Below are positions 7,056-13,540 of a stretch of 19,533 nucleotides of DNA, piece after piece. The first letter of the stretch is position 1. Every line of letters starts with the position of its first letter. The translations under genes and the position numbers were made by a program. The notes beneath the pieces are model-generated. The model was not told where the DNA came from and ran no database searches. It saw only the letters and a list, made by a program, of their open reading frames with translations. This DNA is from Bacillota bacterium (GTDB lineage Bacteria > Bacillota > Clostridia > Lachnospirales > Cellulosilyticaceae): the NCBI GenBank assembly GCA_023436395.1, contig JAEZJJ010000077.1, positions 1 through 19,533 on the forward strand, read 5' to 3'.

Positions 7056-7907
7056 TTACTTCATATTATCTGGTACTTCTACTGTAACACGTCCCCATTT
7101 GCCACTACGAAATTCATCAATAATGGTTTGTGCTGTACGTAATTCATCTAACGCACCGCCTGCAATAATGAGACCACGTTTTTCCCCTATCATCTTAAAT
7201 GCCTCATATGCATCCTCTGGTAATGCCATTTTATAACGTGCTTCAATTTGAGTTTTAAATAGCTTACTTCCTTCTTCAAGTAAATAAATAGCTAGTTGTC
7301 TATTATCTAGAATATTGTCATTAATTGAACCGATGTAAGCCAAATGACGTGCAACAAGTTGATCTTCAAATTTAGGCCACAATATACCTGGCATATCTAA
7401 GAGTTCAAAACCTTTTTTAATTTTAACCCATTGCTTACCACGTGTAACCCCTGGTTTATCTCCTGTTTTTGCCGTTCCTTTTCCTACTAAAGAATTAATA
7501 AATGTAGACTTTCCAACATTAGGAATACCCACAATCATAGCTCTTATAGGACGATAAATTCTTCCTCTTGCGCGATCACGTTCAATCTTTTCCTTTAATA
7601 AATCTTCTGCAATCTTCGTAACCTCTTTAATACCCTTTCCTGTAGTTGCAATAATAGGTATAACTTTTACATTATGAGCACTATACCATTTAATCCACTC
7701 TTTTGTAATAGCTTCATCTGCTAAATCTGCTTTATTCAAAATAATGATACGCATTTTATTTTGGGCAAACTTATCAATATCTGGATTTTTAGTACTATAA
7801 GGTGCCCTTGCGTCTAAAAGTTCAATCACAATATCTACAAGCTTAATATTCTCTTCGATGAGTCTTTTTGTTTTGGTCATATGACCTGGATACCACTGTA
7901 TATTCAT
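7056..7907 (-). CDS. rbgA: Ribosome biogenesis GTPase RbgA (YlqF)
   Basis: A circularly permuted GTPase needed for a late step of 50S subunit maturation in Bacillota. The G4 motif NKAD (58-61) comes before G1 GIPNVGKS (127-134) and G3 DMPG (171-174), which is the permuted order typical of the YlqF/YawG family. The N-terminus IQWYPGHM (3-10) is the family hallmark. The start at 7907 (ATG, 283 residues) is preferred because AAAGGTG stands nine bases upstream and the reading MNIQW matches known homologues; an in-frame GTG at 7919 lies inside that ribosome site. The gene follows the rplS terminator and has its own consensus-like promoter, so it heads the unit that contains the three signal peptidases and rnhB. 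Confidence 0.96.
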   Translation of the reverse strand: MNIQWYPGHMTKTKRLIEENIKLVDIVIELLDARAPYSTKNPDIDKFAQNKMRIIILNKADLADEAITKEWIKWYSAHNVKVIPIIATTGKGIKEVTKIAEDLLKEKIERDRARGRIYRPIRAMIVGIPNVGKSTFINSLVGKGTAKTGDKPGVTRGKQWVKIKKGFELLDMPGILWPKFEDQLVARHLAYIGSINDNILDNRQLAIYLLEEGSKLFKTQIEARYKMALPEDAYEAFKMIGEKRGLIIAGGALDELRTAQTIIDEFRSGKWGRVTVEVPDNMK

Positions 7908-7952
7908 TTTGTCTATCACCTTTATGAAATCTATTTTGTCCTCATTAATCTT

Positions 7953-7981
7953 ATTATAAAGAGGATAATATTGCTTCTCAA
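7953..7981 (-). promoter_or_regulatory. Putative sigma-A promoter of the rbgA-lepB-rnhB unit
   Basis: On the minus strand TTGAGA (7981-7976) is followed after 17 bases by a perfect TATAAT (7958-7953). It lies just downstream of the rplS terminator, in the 145-base gap before rbgA. The predicted start near 7946 leaves a leader of about 40 bases. This is one of the best promoter matches in the window. Confidence 0.72.
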
Positions 7982-8015
7982 TATATTTTTACAATAAATA
8001 TATTTTTAGACTTAT

Positions 8016-8058
8016 AAATAATAAAAAAAGGACTATAAAAGTCCTTTTTTTATTATTT
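8016..8058 (-). terminator. Rho-independent terminator of rplS
   Basis: A perfect inverted repeat with 19-base arms (8016-8034 and 8040-8058) and a five-base loop. The core GGACT/AGTCC is flanked by seven A and seven T, so on the minus strand the hairpin ends in a run of T. The outer arm reaches into the last codons of rplS, whose stop is at 8055-8053. The near-symmetric A/T flanks mean it could work in both directions. Confidence 0.9.
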
Positions 8059-8400
8059 AATTAATTCTTTAACTTTAGCGTTTTTACCAACACGTTCACG
8101 TAAGTAGTTAAGCTTAGCTCTTCTAACTTTACCTAAACGAACAACTTCAATTTTTTCAATATTTGGTGAGTGAAGTGCCCAAGTTTTTTCAACTCCTACA
8201 CCATAAGACATTCTTCTAACTGTGAATGTTTCACGAACACCACCATTTTGTCTTTTTAATACGATACCTTCGAACATTTGAACACGTTCTCTTTGACCTT
8301 CTTTAATTTTAGCGTATACACGAATTGTATCACCTACGTTAAAAGAAGTTACATCTGCTTTAAGTTGTGCATTTTCGATTTCTTTAATAATTGGGTTCAT
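8053..8400 (-). CDS. rplS: 50S ribosomal protein L19
   Basis: L19 of the large subunit, located at the interface with the 30S subunit. At 115 residues it is of normal length. Typical family parts are FNVGDTIRVYAKIKEG (20-35), ERVQMFEGIVLKR (37-49), FTVRRMSYGVGVEKTW (59-74), HSPNIEKIEVVRLGKVRRAKLNYLR (77-101, read here as consecutive pieces) and a lysine-rich tail. The ATG at 8400 follows AAAAGGAG. It has its own promoter inside the end of trmD and a terminator directly after, so it can be made as a single-gene message besides read-through from rimM-trmD. Confidence 0.98.
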   Translation of the reverse strand: MNPIIKEIENAQLKADVTSFNVGDTIRVYAKIKEGQRERVQMFEGIVLKRQNGGVRETFTVRRMSYGVGVEKTWALHSPNIEKIEVVRLGKVRRAKLNYLRERVGKNAKVKELIK

Positions 8401-8466
8401 CTTTCATTCTCCTTTTTTCTCAGATGTTCATAACAAATCTTTGACAGCGGACCATCCGTAATAACA
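8401..8466 (-). ncRNA. Possible L19 leader (autoregulatory mRNA structure before rplS)
   Basis: The roughly 65-base leader between the predicted start site and rplS contains a G/C-richer island with GGATGGTCCGCTG that stands out in this AT-rich gap; CGGA-TGG-TCCG can form a small hairpin, and GATG can pair with CATC further down. A conserved ribosomal L19 leader is known in low-GC Gram-positives at this position, and the motif resembles what I remember of it. I could not fold it or compare it with the family model, so this is a tentative call. Confidence 0.45.
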
Positions 8467-8472
8467 CAACAC

Positions 8473-8501
8473 ATTATATCATGTCTTGATTTTTATTGCA
8501 A
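8473..8501 (-). promoter_or_regulatory. Putative promoter of rplS inside the 3' end of trmD
   Basis: On the minus strand TTGCAA (8501-8496) is followed after 17 bases by a perfect TATAAT (8478-8473), preceded by TG one base upstream (an extended -10). The TAA within the -10 box is the stop codon of trmD. The start site would be near 8466. Confidence 0.68.
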
Positions 8502-9235
8502 ACTTTTTTTGCGTAATTTTCAATAAAACTACGTTCCTTAGGTGTTAATTTTGCAGTTTCTAATAATTCAGGACGCTTGTGATAAGTATTAATAATGGAT
8601 TCTTGTCTACGATGCTCAGCAATCTTTTGATGATTACCTGAGAGAAGTACTGGTGGAACTTCCTTCCCTCTAAAAATAGCAGGGCGTGTATAATGATAAT
8701 ACTCCAAAAGCCCTTCACTAAATGACTCTTCTTCAAATGATTCCTGTTTTCCCAATACACCCGGTAATAATCTTGTGATACTATCTGCAATGATAACCGC
8801 CGGTAACTCTCCTCCAGTTAAAACAAAATCACCAATGGAAATTTCATCTGTCACAATTTCTTCAATGACACGCTGATCAATACCTTCATAATGCCCACAT
8901 AAGATCACAATATTCTCTTCCTTGGAAAATTCCTCTGCCATTTGTTGATTCCACACTTTTCCATGAGGTGTCATATAAAGCACACGTGGTGGCTTCCCCT
9001 CCGCCTTCTCACATATATGTTGATAGCAATCATATACGGGTTGTGCCATTATCAACATACCTGCTCCTCCACCATAAGGATAATCATCTACTTGATGATG
9101 TTTATTATTTGCATAATCTCTAATATCTACAGCTTCTAGCTCTACCAATTTGTTTCTTCTTGCTCTGCCCATGATACTATACTCAAATAAAGTATCAATG
9201 GTATCTTTAAATAAAGTCATTACTGTTATTCGCAT
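8474..9235 (-). CDS. trmD: tRNA (guanine-N1)-methyltransferase TrmD
   Basis: TrmD methylates N1 of G37 next to the anticodon of certain tRNAs, using S-adenosylmethionine, which prevents frameshifting. It belongs to the SPOUT class with a trefoil knot. Visible motifs are DDYPYGGGAGML (50-61), LCGHYEGIDQRV (112-123), EISIGDFVLTGGELP (131-145) and LLEYYHYTRP (176-185), with VPPVLLSGNH further on. At 253 residues it is of normal length. In the segment aligned with E. coli EDSF (catalytic Asp169) this protein reads EESF (E170), and a usually conserved Pro before HYTRP is Tyr. The gene overlaps rimM by ten bases and its stop codon is part of the -10 box of the rplS promoter. Confidence 0.97.
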   Translation of the reverse strand: MRITVMTLFKDTIDTLFEYSIMGRARRNKLVELEAVDIRDYANNKHHQVDDYPYGGGAGMLIMAQPVYDCYQHICEKAEGKPPRVLYMTPHGKVWNQQMAEEFSKEENIVILCGHYEGIDQRVIEEIVTDEISIGDFVLTGGELPAVIIADSITRLLPGVLGKQESFEEESFSEGLLEYYHYTRPAIFRGKEVPPVLLSGNHQKIAEHRRQESIINTYHKRPELLETAKLTPKERSFIENYAKKVCNKNQDMI

Positions 9236-9747
9236 AATTCTTCTAATCCCTCTAAAAGTACTACATGCATTTTATTTTCTGAAAGATTAACCTTTTTCAC
9301 AACCTGTTTGATTGCTGGAAGTAATAAATCTTTTATACGACCTTCTTTTCTAATAGCATACACATCATTACTTCCTGTGTAAATAACATCCACAATTTCT
9401 CCTAAGTAGCGCTCTTCATCTACTGTATAAACTTGCATACCATACAAATCTGCAATATAATACTCATCTTCTTCCAAAGGCAAACTGTCTTTACGATCAA
9501 TTTTTAAAATTGCACCCTTTAATAATTCTGCTGCTGTCATGTCTTCTATCCCTTTAAATTTTAAAAGAACCATTCCTTTGTGATAGCGTACACTTTGAAT
9601 TTCATAAGTTTCAAGTTTTTTTCGTTCAACATAGACTTCTTTTAACCTCTCAAAACGAGTAGGGTCATCTGTAGTAGGCATTACCTTTAATTCACCTTTG
9701 ACTCCATGCGTATTCACTATTTTTCCTACATTAAACATTTCATTCAT
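9226..9747 (-). CDS. rimM: 16S rRNA processing protein RimM
   Basis: RimM helps mature the 3' domain (head) of the 30S subunit and binds ribosomal protein S19. The N-terminal domain begins FNVGKIVNTHGVKGELKV (residues 5-22); the C-terminal PRC-barrel begins about residue 92 with DEYYIADLYGM and carries GEIVDVIYTGSNDVY. I chose the ATG at 9747 (173 residues) because AGAGG stands eight bases upstream and because MNEMFNVGKIV matches homologues; an ATG at 9768 in the same frame has no ribosome site. In Bacillus a gene ylqD lies between khpA and rimM; here the gap holds only about 190 non-coding bases. It overlaps trmD by ten bases. Confidence 0.95.
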   Translation of the reverse strand: MNEMFNVGKIVNTHGVKGELKVMPTTDDPTRFERLKEVYVERKKLETYEIQSVRYHKGMVLLKFKGIEDMTAAELLKGAILKIDRKDSLPLEEDEYYIADLYGMQVYTVDEERYLGEIVDVIYTGSNDVYAIRKEGRIKDLLLPAIKQVVKKVNLSENKMHVVLLEGLEELCE

Positions 9748-9940
9748 TCTATTATCCTCTACTTTCATGATTTATAAATTTTAATAAATGATTATAGCTT
9801 CAATGATTTATTAAAACTTATAAACTTCTTCATATATAGTGTATCCATTAATTCTTTATTCTATCTTCTCTTACTAACTAAACCTTGTATAGCCTACTTA
9901 CTTTTGAATAGATAAATAGGTTAGGGTATATCACCCTAAC
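9748..9940 (-). other. AT-rich intergenic region between khpA and rimM with two inverted repeats
   Basis: This gap is the longest in the window. I see no credible reading frame in it on either strand. It holds the hairpin that closes khpA (9915-9945), an imperfect palindrome (9779-9816) close to rimM, and the AGAGG ribosome site of rimM (9760-9756). A TATAAT is present at 9796-9791 on the minus strand but without a good -35 box at 16-18 bases. Confidence 0.7.
9779..9816 (-). repeat. Imperfect palindrome upstream of rimM
   Basis: Two 15-base arms (9779-9793 and 9802-9816) are complementary except at one position, separated by eight bases. The sequence is nearly all A/T. On the minus strand a TATAAT (9796-9791) spans the loop and one arm. 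It could be a hairpin in the rimM leader or a binding site over a promoter; neither can be decided from the sequence. Confidence 0.6.
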
Positions 9941-9945
9941 CTATT
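9915..9945 (-). terminator. Hairpin at the end of khpA, possible terminator
   Basis: A perfect 13-base stem (9915-9927 with 9933-9945) containing GGTTAGGG/CCCTAACC and a five-base loop. The stop codon of khpA (9943-9941) lies within the stem. Downstream on the minus strand the sequence is T-rich (ATTTATCTATTC) but has no continuous T run, so it may be a weak terminator or a message-stabilising 3' hairpin. Confidence 0.6.
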
Positions 9946-10171
9946 CTAGAATATCTACTACAACTTTCTTAGATGATTGAGTTGCACTAGCCTTAATTAT
10001 TGTTCGAATTGACTTTGCAATCCTACCTTGTTTTCCAATGACTTTACCCATGTCTTCAGGGGCCACCTTTAGTTGTAAGATAATTTTGTCTTCTTCCTCT
10101 ACTTGAGACACAGAAACTTCCTCTTTATTGTCTACTAATTCTGTAGCAATCATACGTAATAAATCTTCCAT
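9941..10171 (-). CDS. khpA: KH-domain RNA-binding protein KhpA (YlqC)
   Basis: A 76-residue single KH-domain protein. The RNA-contacting GxxG loop is GKQG (46-49) within MGKVIGKQGRIAKSIRTII. In streptococci and other Bacillota KhpA pairs with KhpB (Jag/EloR) and influences cell elongation and small-RNA binding; KhpB is not in this window. The gene lies 24 bases after rpsP, with AAGGGGG before the ATG at 10171, in the ylxM-ffh-rpsP-khpA unit. The end of the gene is inside a strong hairpin. Confidence 0.95.
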   Translation of the reverse strand: MEDLLRMIATELVDNKEEVSVSQVEEEDKIILQLKVAPEDMGKVIGKQGRIAKSIRTIIKASATQSSKKVVVDILE

Positions 10172-10195
10172 CAGACTTGCCCCCTTAGGAAAGTA

Positions 10196-10438
10196 TTATT
10201 GAATACCAGCTTTTTTAAGTAAATCTTTTACTGTATCAGTTGGTTGTGCACCTGTTGAAAGCCATTTTTCAGCAGCTTCTTTATTGATGCTTAATTCATT
10301 TGGTTCTTGACATGGATTGAAGTATCCAATCTCCTCGATAAATCTACCATCTCTTGGAGAACGAGAATCTGCTACAACGATTCTGTAAAAAGGAGCTTTC
10401 TTTTGTCCCATTCTTTTTAAACGAATTTTTACTGCCAT
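10196..10438 (-). CDS. rpsP: 30S ribosomal protein S16
   Basis: S16 of the small subunit, an early assembly protein. The 80-residue protein starts MAVKIRLKRMGQKKAPFYRI (1-20) and continues with VADSRSPRDGRFIEEIGYFNP (22-42, in two overlapping family blocks), which is diagnostic. The ATG at 10438 has AGAGGTGA about eight bases upstream. It follows ffh by 36 bases with no hairpin between them. Confidence 0.98.
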   Translation of the reverse strand: MAVKIRLKRMGQKKAPFYRIVVADSRSPRDGRFIEEIGYFNPCQEPNELSINKEAAEKWLSTGAQPTDTVKDLLKKAGIQ

Positions 10439-10474
10439 AATATTTTCACCTCTTAATTTATTTTAAAAATTTAT

Positions 10475-11815
10475 TTACATAAAAGGAAATTTAAATTTAC
10501 CTTTTTTGCCCTTCATAGCACCTGAGAATTGCTTCATCATACCTTTAGTTTGTTCAAACTGTTTAATCAGTTTATTTACCTCTTGTATGTCTCTACCTGA
10601 ACCTTTTGCAATACGCTTCTTACGGCTCATATTCAGCAAACTCGGATTTAATCTTTCTGCTTTGGTCATTGATAAAATAATGGCTTCAATATGTGCCATT
10701 TGTTTTTCATCAATCTGACCTTGAACTTCATTTAGTTTTGCAGCGTTCATTCCTGGAATCATACCTAAAAGTTGGCTAATAGGTCCCATATTCTTAATCT
10801 GCTGCATTTGCTCGAGAAAATCTTCAAAGTTAAATTCTGCTTTTCTAAATTTAGCTTCTAATTCTCTTGCTTTCTTCTCATCAATATTTTGTTGTGCTTT
10901 TTCGATAAGTGTAAGTACATCTCCCATACCAAGTATACGAGAAGCAATACGTTCTGGATGAAAAGGTTCTAAATCATTTAACTTTTCTCCCATTCCCACA
11001 AATTTGATTGGCTTATTAGTTACCGCTTTAACAGATAAAGCAGCACCACCTCTACTATCACCATCTAATTTGGTCATCACTACACCGTCAAGCCCTAACG
11101 TGCCATCAAATGACTCTGCTACATTAACAGCATCTTGACCTGTCATTGCATCCACTACAAGTAAAATTTCTTGTGGTTTAACTAATGCCTTAATGTTTTT
11201 TAACTCGTCCATAAGGACTTCATCAATATGCAGACGACCAGCTGTGTCAATAATCACCACATCTAAGTTATTATCCTTGGCATAGTTTACACCAGCCTGT
11301 GCAATATCAACAGGATTTTTATCATTGCCCATGGAGAATACAGGTACATTAACTTGCTTTCCCACTTTAATAAGCTGATCAATAGCTGCTGGTCTATATA
11401 CATCACAGGCAACTAAAAGTGGTCTCTTGCCTTGTGATTTAATATGGCTACTTAATTTAGCACTCGTAGTTGTTTTACCAGCTCCTTGAAGCCCTACCAT
11501 CATAATGACAGTAATACCTCTAGGTGCAAAATTTATTTTACTTTGGGTCGAACCCATTAAGTTTACAAGCTCTTCATTAACAATTTTAACGACTTGTTGC
11601 CCTGGAGTTAAACTCTCCATGACCTCATGTCCAATAGCACGCTCTTCGATAGTTTTGATAAACTGTTTTACCACCTTAAAGTTAACGTCTGCTTCCAATA
11701 AAGCTAGTTTCACTTCCCTAAGGGCTAATTTTACATCTTTATCAGAAAGCTTTCCTTTTCCTTTGAGTTGCTTAAAGACATCTTGCAGTTTGGTTGATAA
11801 TTGATCAAAGGCCAT
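10475..11815 (-). CDS. ffh: Signal recognition particle protein Ffh (SRP54)
   Basis: Ffh binds 4.5S/6S SRP RNA and the signal sequences of nascent membrane and secreted proteins and docks on FtsY. The 446-residue protein has the N domain (1-95), the G domain with GLQGAGKTT (108-116), DVYRPAAIDQL (138-148), DTAGR (190-194) and TKLDGDSRGG (248-257), and the methionine-rich M domain (about 300-446) with GPISQLLGMIPGM and the RNA-binding stretch SRKKRIAKGSGR. The tail is a run of Met, Lys and Phe. The ATG at 11815 has AGGAGG six bases upstream, overlapping the ylxM stop. The SRP RNA gene is not in the window. Confidence 0.98.
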   Translation of the reverse strand: MAFDQLSTKLQDVFKQLKGKGKLSDKDVKLALREVKLALLEADVNFKVVKQFIKTIEERAIGHEVMESLTPGQQVVKIVNEELVNLMGSTQSKINFAPRGITVIMMVGLQGAGKTTTSAKLSSHIKSQGKRPLLVACDVYRPAAIDQLIKVGKQVNVPVFSMGNDKNPVDIAQAGVNYAKDNNLDVVIIDTAGRLHIDEVLMDELKNIKALVKPQEILLVVDAMTGQDAVNVAESFDGTLGLDGVVMTKLDGDSRGGAALSVKAVTNKPIKFVGMGEKLNDLEPFHPERIASRILGMGDVLTLIEKAQQNIDEKKARELEAKFRKAEFNFEDFLEQMQQIKNMGPISQLLGMIPGMNAAKLNEVQGQIDEKQMAHIEAIILSMTKAERLNPSLLNMSRKKRIAKGSGRDIQEVNKLIKQFEQTKGMMKQFSGAMKGKKGKFKFPFM

Positions 11816-11821
11816 ATCCGT

Positions 11822-11828
11822 CCTCCTA
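11822..11828 (-). promoter_or_regulatory. Shine-Dalgarno of ffh containing the ylxM stop codon
   Basis: The minus strand reads TAGGAGG: TAG (11828-11826) ends ylxM and AGGAGG (11827-11822) lies six bases before the ffh ATG. This favours coupled synthesis of YlxM and Ffh. Confidence 0.8.
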
Positions 11829-12179
11829 AATCTTACTCATTAAATTATCTACTAGCGTAATGACCTTATTTACACTATTTGCTTTCTCATCCTCTAAGCC
11901 ATTAGCAAGCTCTTCACATAATATCTTCATTTGCAGTAGTACTTTTTGTTCCTTCTGATACTTTTCAAACAAAGCTAACTTATTTTCGTAATCGAGTAAC
12001 TTTTGCTCTGCTTTCTTAATTGTATCAAAAGCACTTTGCCTGCTGATTTGATGTTGCTCTGCTAATTCTCCTAAAGAAAGGTCTTCAAAATAATATTCTC
12101 GTAGTAAATTTCTTTGCTTATCAGTAAGTAACTCCTGATAGAAATCAAACAAATAGGTAATGACTACAAATTTTTCCAT
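11826..12179 (-). CDS. ylxM: YlxM family helix-turn-helix protein, SRP-associated
   Basis: A 117-residue protein of the YlxM/p13 family. The N-terminal part looks like a sigma-factor region 4-type helix-turn-helix: LTDKQRNLLREYYFEDLS (18-35), then LGELAEQHQISRQSAFDTI (36-54) followed by a charged helix. In streptococci YlxM binds SRP RNA and modulates SRP function; family members are almost always placed directly before ffh, as here. The ATG at 12179 has GGGAG six bases upstream. It is the first gene after a consensus-like promoter, and its stop codon is shared with the ffh ribosome site. Confidence 0.92.
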   Translation of the reverse strand: MEKFVVITYLFDFYQELLTDKQRNLLREYYFEDLSLGELAEQHQISRQSAFDTIKKAEQKLLDYENKLALFEKYQKEQKVLLQMKILCEELANGLEDEKANSVNKVITLVDNLMSKI

Positions 12180-12224
12180 GATTTACTCCCAAACACTGTC
12201 AGTCACTTTTGCTTTACACTAGTT

Positions 12225-12253
12225 AGTATAGTAAAAACCTTGTTACTTGTCAA
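12225..12253 (-). promoter_or_regulatory. Putative sigma-A promoter of ylxM-ffh-rpsP-khpA
   Basis: On the minus strand a perfect TTGACA (12253-12248) is followed after 17 bases by TATACT (12230-12225), a 5 of 6 match. It lies in the 92-base gap between ftsY and ylxM; the start site would be near 12218, leaving a leader of about 40 bases. Confidence 0.75.
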
Positions 12254-12270
12254 CCTTTTTATATTGACAA
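12247..12270 (-). repeat. Inverted repeat overlapping the -35 box before ylxM
   Basis: TTGTCAA (12247-12253, plus strand) and TTGACAA (12264-12270) are perfect seven-base inverted arms ten bases apart. On the minus strand the second-read arm contains the TTGACA -35 box of the ylxM promoter. It begins two bases after the ftsY stop codon. It could be an operator or a very weak hairpin for ftsY; no T run follows it directly. Confidence 0.55.
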
Positions 12271-12271
12271 T

Positions 12272-13534
12272 TTATGCTTCTTTAAATAAAGCAGTGGCAA
12301 AAGCTTCTGCATCAAATGGTTGCAGGTCACTCATTTGCTCTCCAACCCCTATATATTTAACAGGTACCTTCAATGATTCATAAATACCAACAATTGCTCC
12401 ACCTTTAGCCGTTCCATCTAGTTTAGTAAGAATAATGCCATTAATATCAGCTACTTCCTTAAATAGCTTTACTTGTTGAATCGCATTCTGTCCTGTTGTA
12501 GCATCTAATACAATAAGAATTTCTTTTTTTGCATCTGGATACTCTCTTGCAATAATCCTTGAAATCTTTTCAAGTTCTTTCATTAAGTTCGTCTTATTTT
12601 GCAGTCTACCTGCTGTATCACAAATAAGCACATCGCTTTTACGAGATTTAGCTGCTGATATTGCATCAAATACAACTGCCGCAGCATCTGTACCTTCCTC
12701 ATGTTTAATCAAATCTACCCCTGCACGGTTTACCCATACCTGTAGTTGTTCAATAGCTGCGGCACGAAAAGTATCCGCTGCTGCAACAAGAACCTTTTTA
12801 TGTTGGTTTTTAAAGAGATATGACATCTTACCAATAGAAGTTGTTTTACCTACCCCATTTACACCGATTACAAGAATGACTGTAGGCCCATCAGGATTTA
12901 AAACTTCTTCTCTTGGTTGATCTGTGAGCATCCTTGTAATGATTTCTTGTAATGCTTGTTTTAAAACAAGTGGCTCCGTTATCTTATCTTGCTTTACTTT
13001 TTCTTTTAGATTTTCCATAATGTGAAGAGTAGTTTCTACACCAAAGTCTGCCATAATTAAGGCTTCTTCCAGCTCTTCATAGAGTTCCTCATCAATATGT
13101 CTAAAATTACTTAATACCTCATCTACACCTTTTAAAATGCTATCACGGGTTTTAGTAAGTCCACTAAAAAGGCGTTTAATAAATCCTTTTTTCTCTTCAC
13201 CAATCTGTTCTTCACTGACTTCTATGCTTAGCATCTCATCTTCTTGAACAGTTTCAACTTGTTTCTCTTCTATTTTTGATTCTTCTTCAATTTTTGTTTC
13301 TTCTTCAATTTTTGCTTTCTCTTCAATCATTTCATTCTGTAATGCTTCTGAAGCCTCACTGATTGTGTTTTCTGTTTTTTCATCTTCAAGTAATTCTTCT
13401 GTTGTATCTTCACCCTGCTCATCATCCAACTCATGATCCTTAACAAAATCCTGCTCTATACCTATCTGTTCCTGATGTTCCACATTATTATTTTCTTCTT
13501 TATCTTTTCCAAAAAACTTTTTAAAGAAACTCAC
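12272..13534 (-). CDS. ftsY: Signal recognition particle receptor FtsY
   Basis: FtsY is the membrane-associated SRP receptor GTPase that takes ribosome-Ffh complexes to the Sec translocon. The 420-residue protein starts with a basic-aromatic MSFFKKFFGK (1-10), then a long acidic A domain (about 11-113) with a KIEEE repeat at 75-91, a second basic segment KGFIKRLFSGL (116-126), the N domain, and the G domain with GVNGVGKTT (224-232), DTFRAAAIEQL (254-264), DTAGR (306-310) and TKLDGTAKGG (370-379). The start is a GTG at 13534, decided by AGGAGGT six bases upstream; this site contains the smc stop. The N-terminal domain is longer than in Bacillus, where it is almost absent. Confidence 0.98.
   Translation of the reverse strand: MSFFKKFFGKDKEENNNVEHQEQIGIEQDFVKDHELDDEQGEDTTEELLEDEKTENTISEASEALQNEMIEEKAKIEEETKIEEESKIEEKQVETVQEDEMLSIEVSEEQIGEEKKGFIKRLFSGLTKTRDSILKGVDEVLSNFRHIDEELYEELEEALIMADFGVETTLHIMENLKEKVKQDKITEPLVLKQALQEIITRMLTDQPREEVLNPDGPTVILVIGVNGVGKTTSIGKMSYLFKNQHKKVLVAAADTFRAAAIEQLQVWVNRAGVDLIKHEEGTDAAAVVFDAISAAKSRKSDVLICDTAGRLQNKTNLMKELEKISRIIAREYPDAKKEILIVLDATTGQNAIQQVKLFKEVADINGIILTKLDGTAKGGAIVGIYESLKVPVKYIGVGEQMSDLQPFDAEAFATALFKEA
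13263..13334 (-). repeat. 18-base tandem repeat in the acidic domain of ftsY
   Basis: About four copies of an 18-base unit; the two central copies (13281-13298 and 13299-13316) differ at one base, the outer ones are degenerate. Each unit encodes six residues of the type K-I-E-E-E-x. The array keeps the reading frame, so changes in copy number would only lengthen or shorten the acidic domain. Confidence 0.75.
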
Positions 13535-13540
13535 TTTTTA

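Noticed and set aside
7908..8015. Riboswitch or small RNA before rbgA
   Set aside because: The gap is very AT-rich, has a promoter near the gene that leaves only about 40 bases of leader, and shows no structured element.
8560..8790. Minus-strand frame of 76 codons within trmD in another phase
   Set aside because: Fully inside trmD, no ribosome site, and trmD itself is intact.
11505..11804. Plus-strand open frame opposite the start of ffh
   Set aside because: Antisense of the Ffh N and G domains; nothing supports expression.
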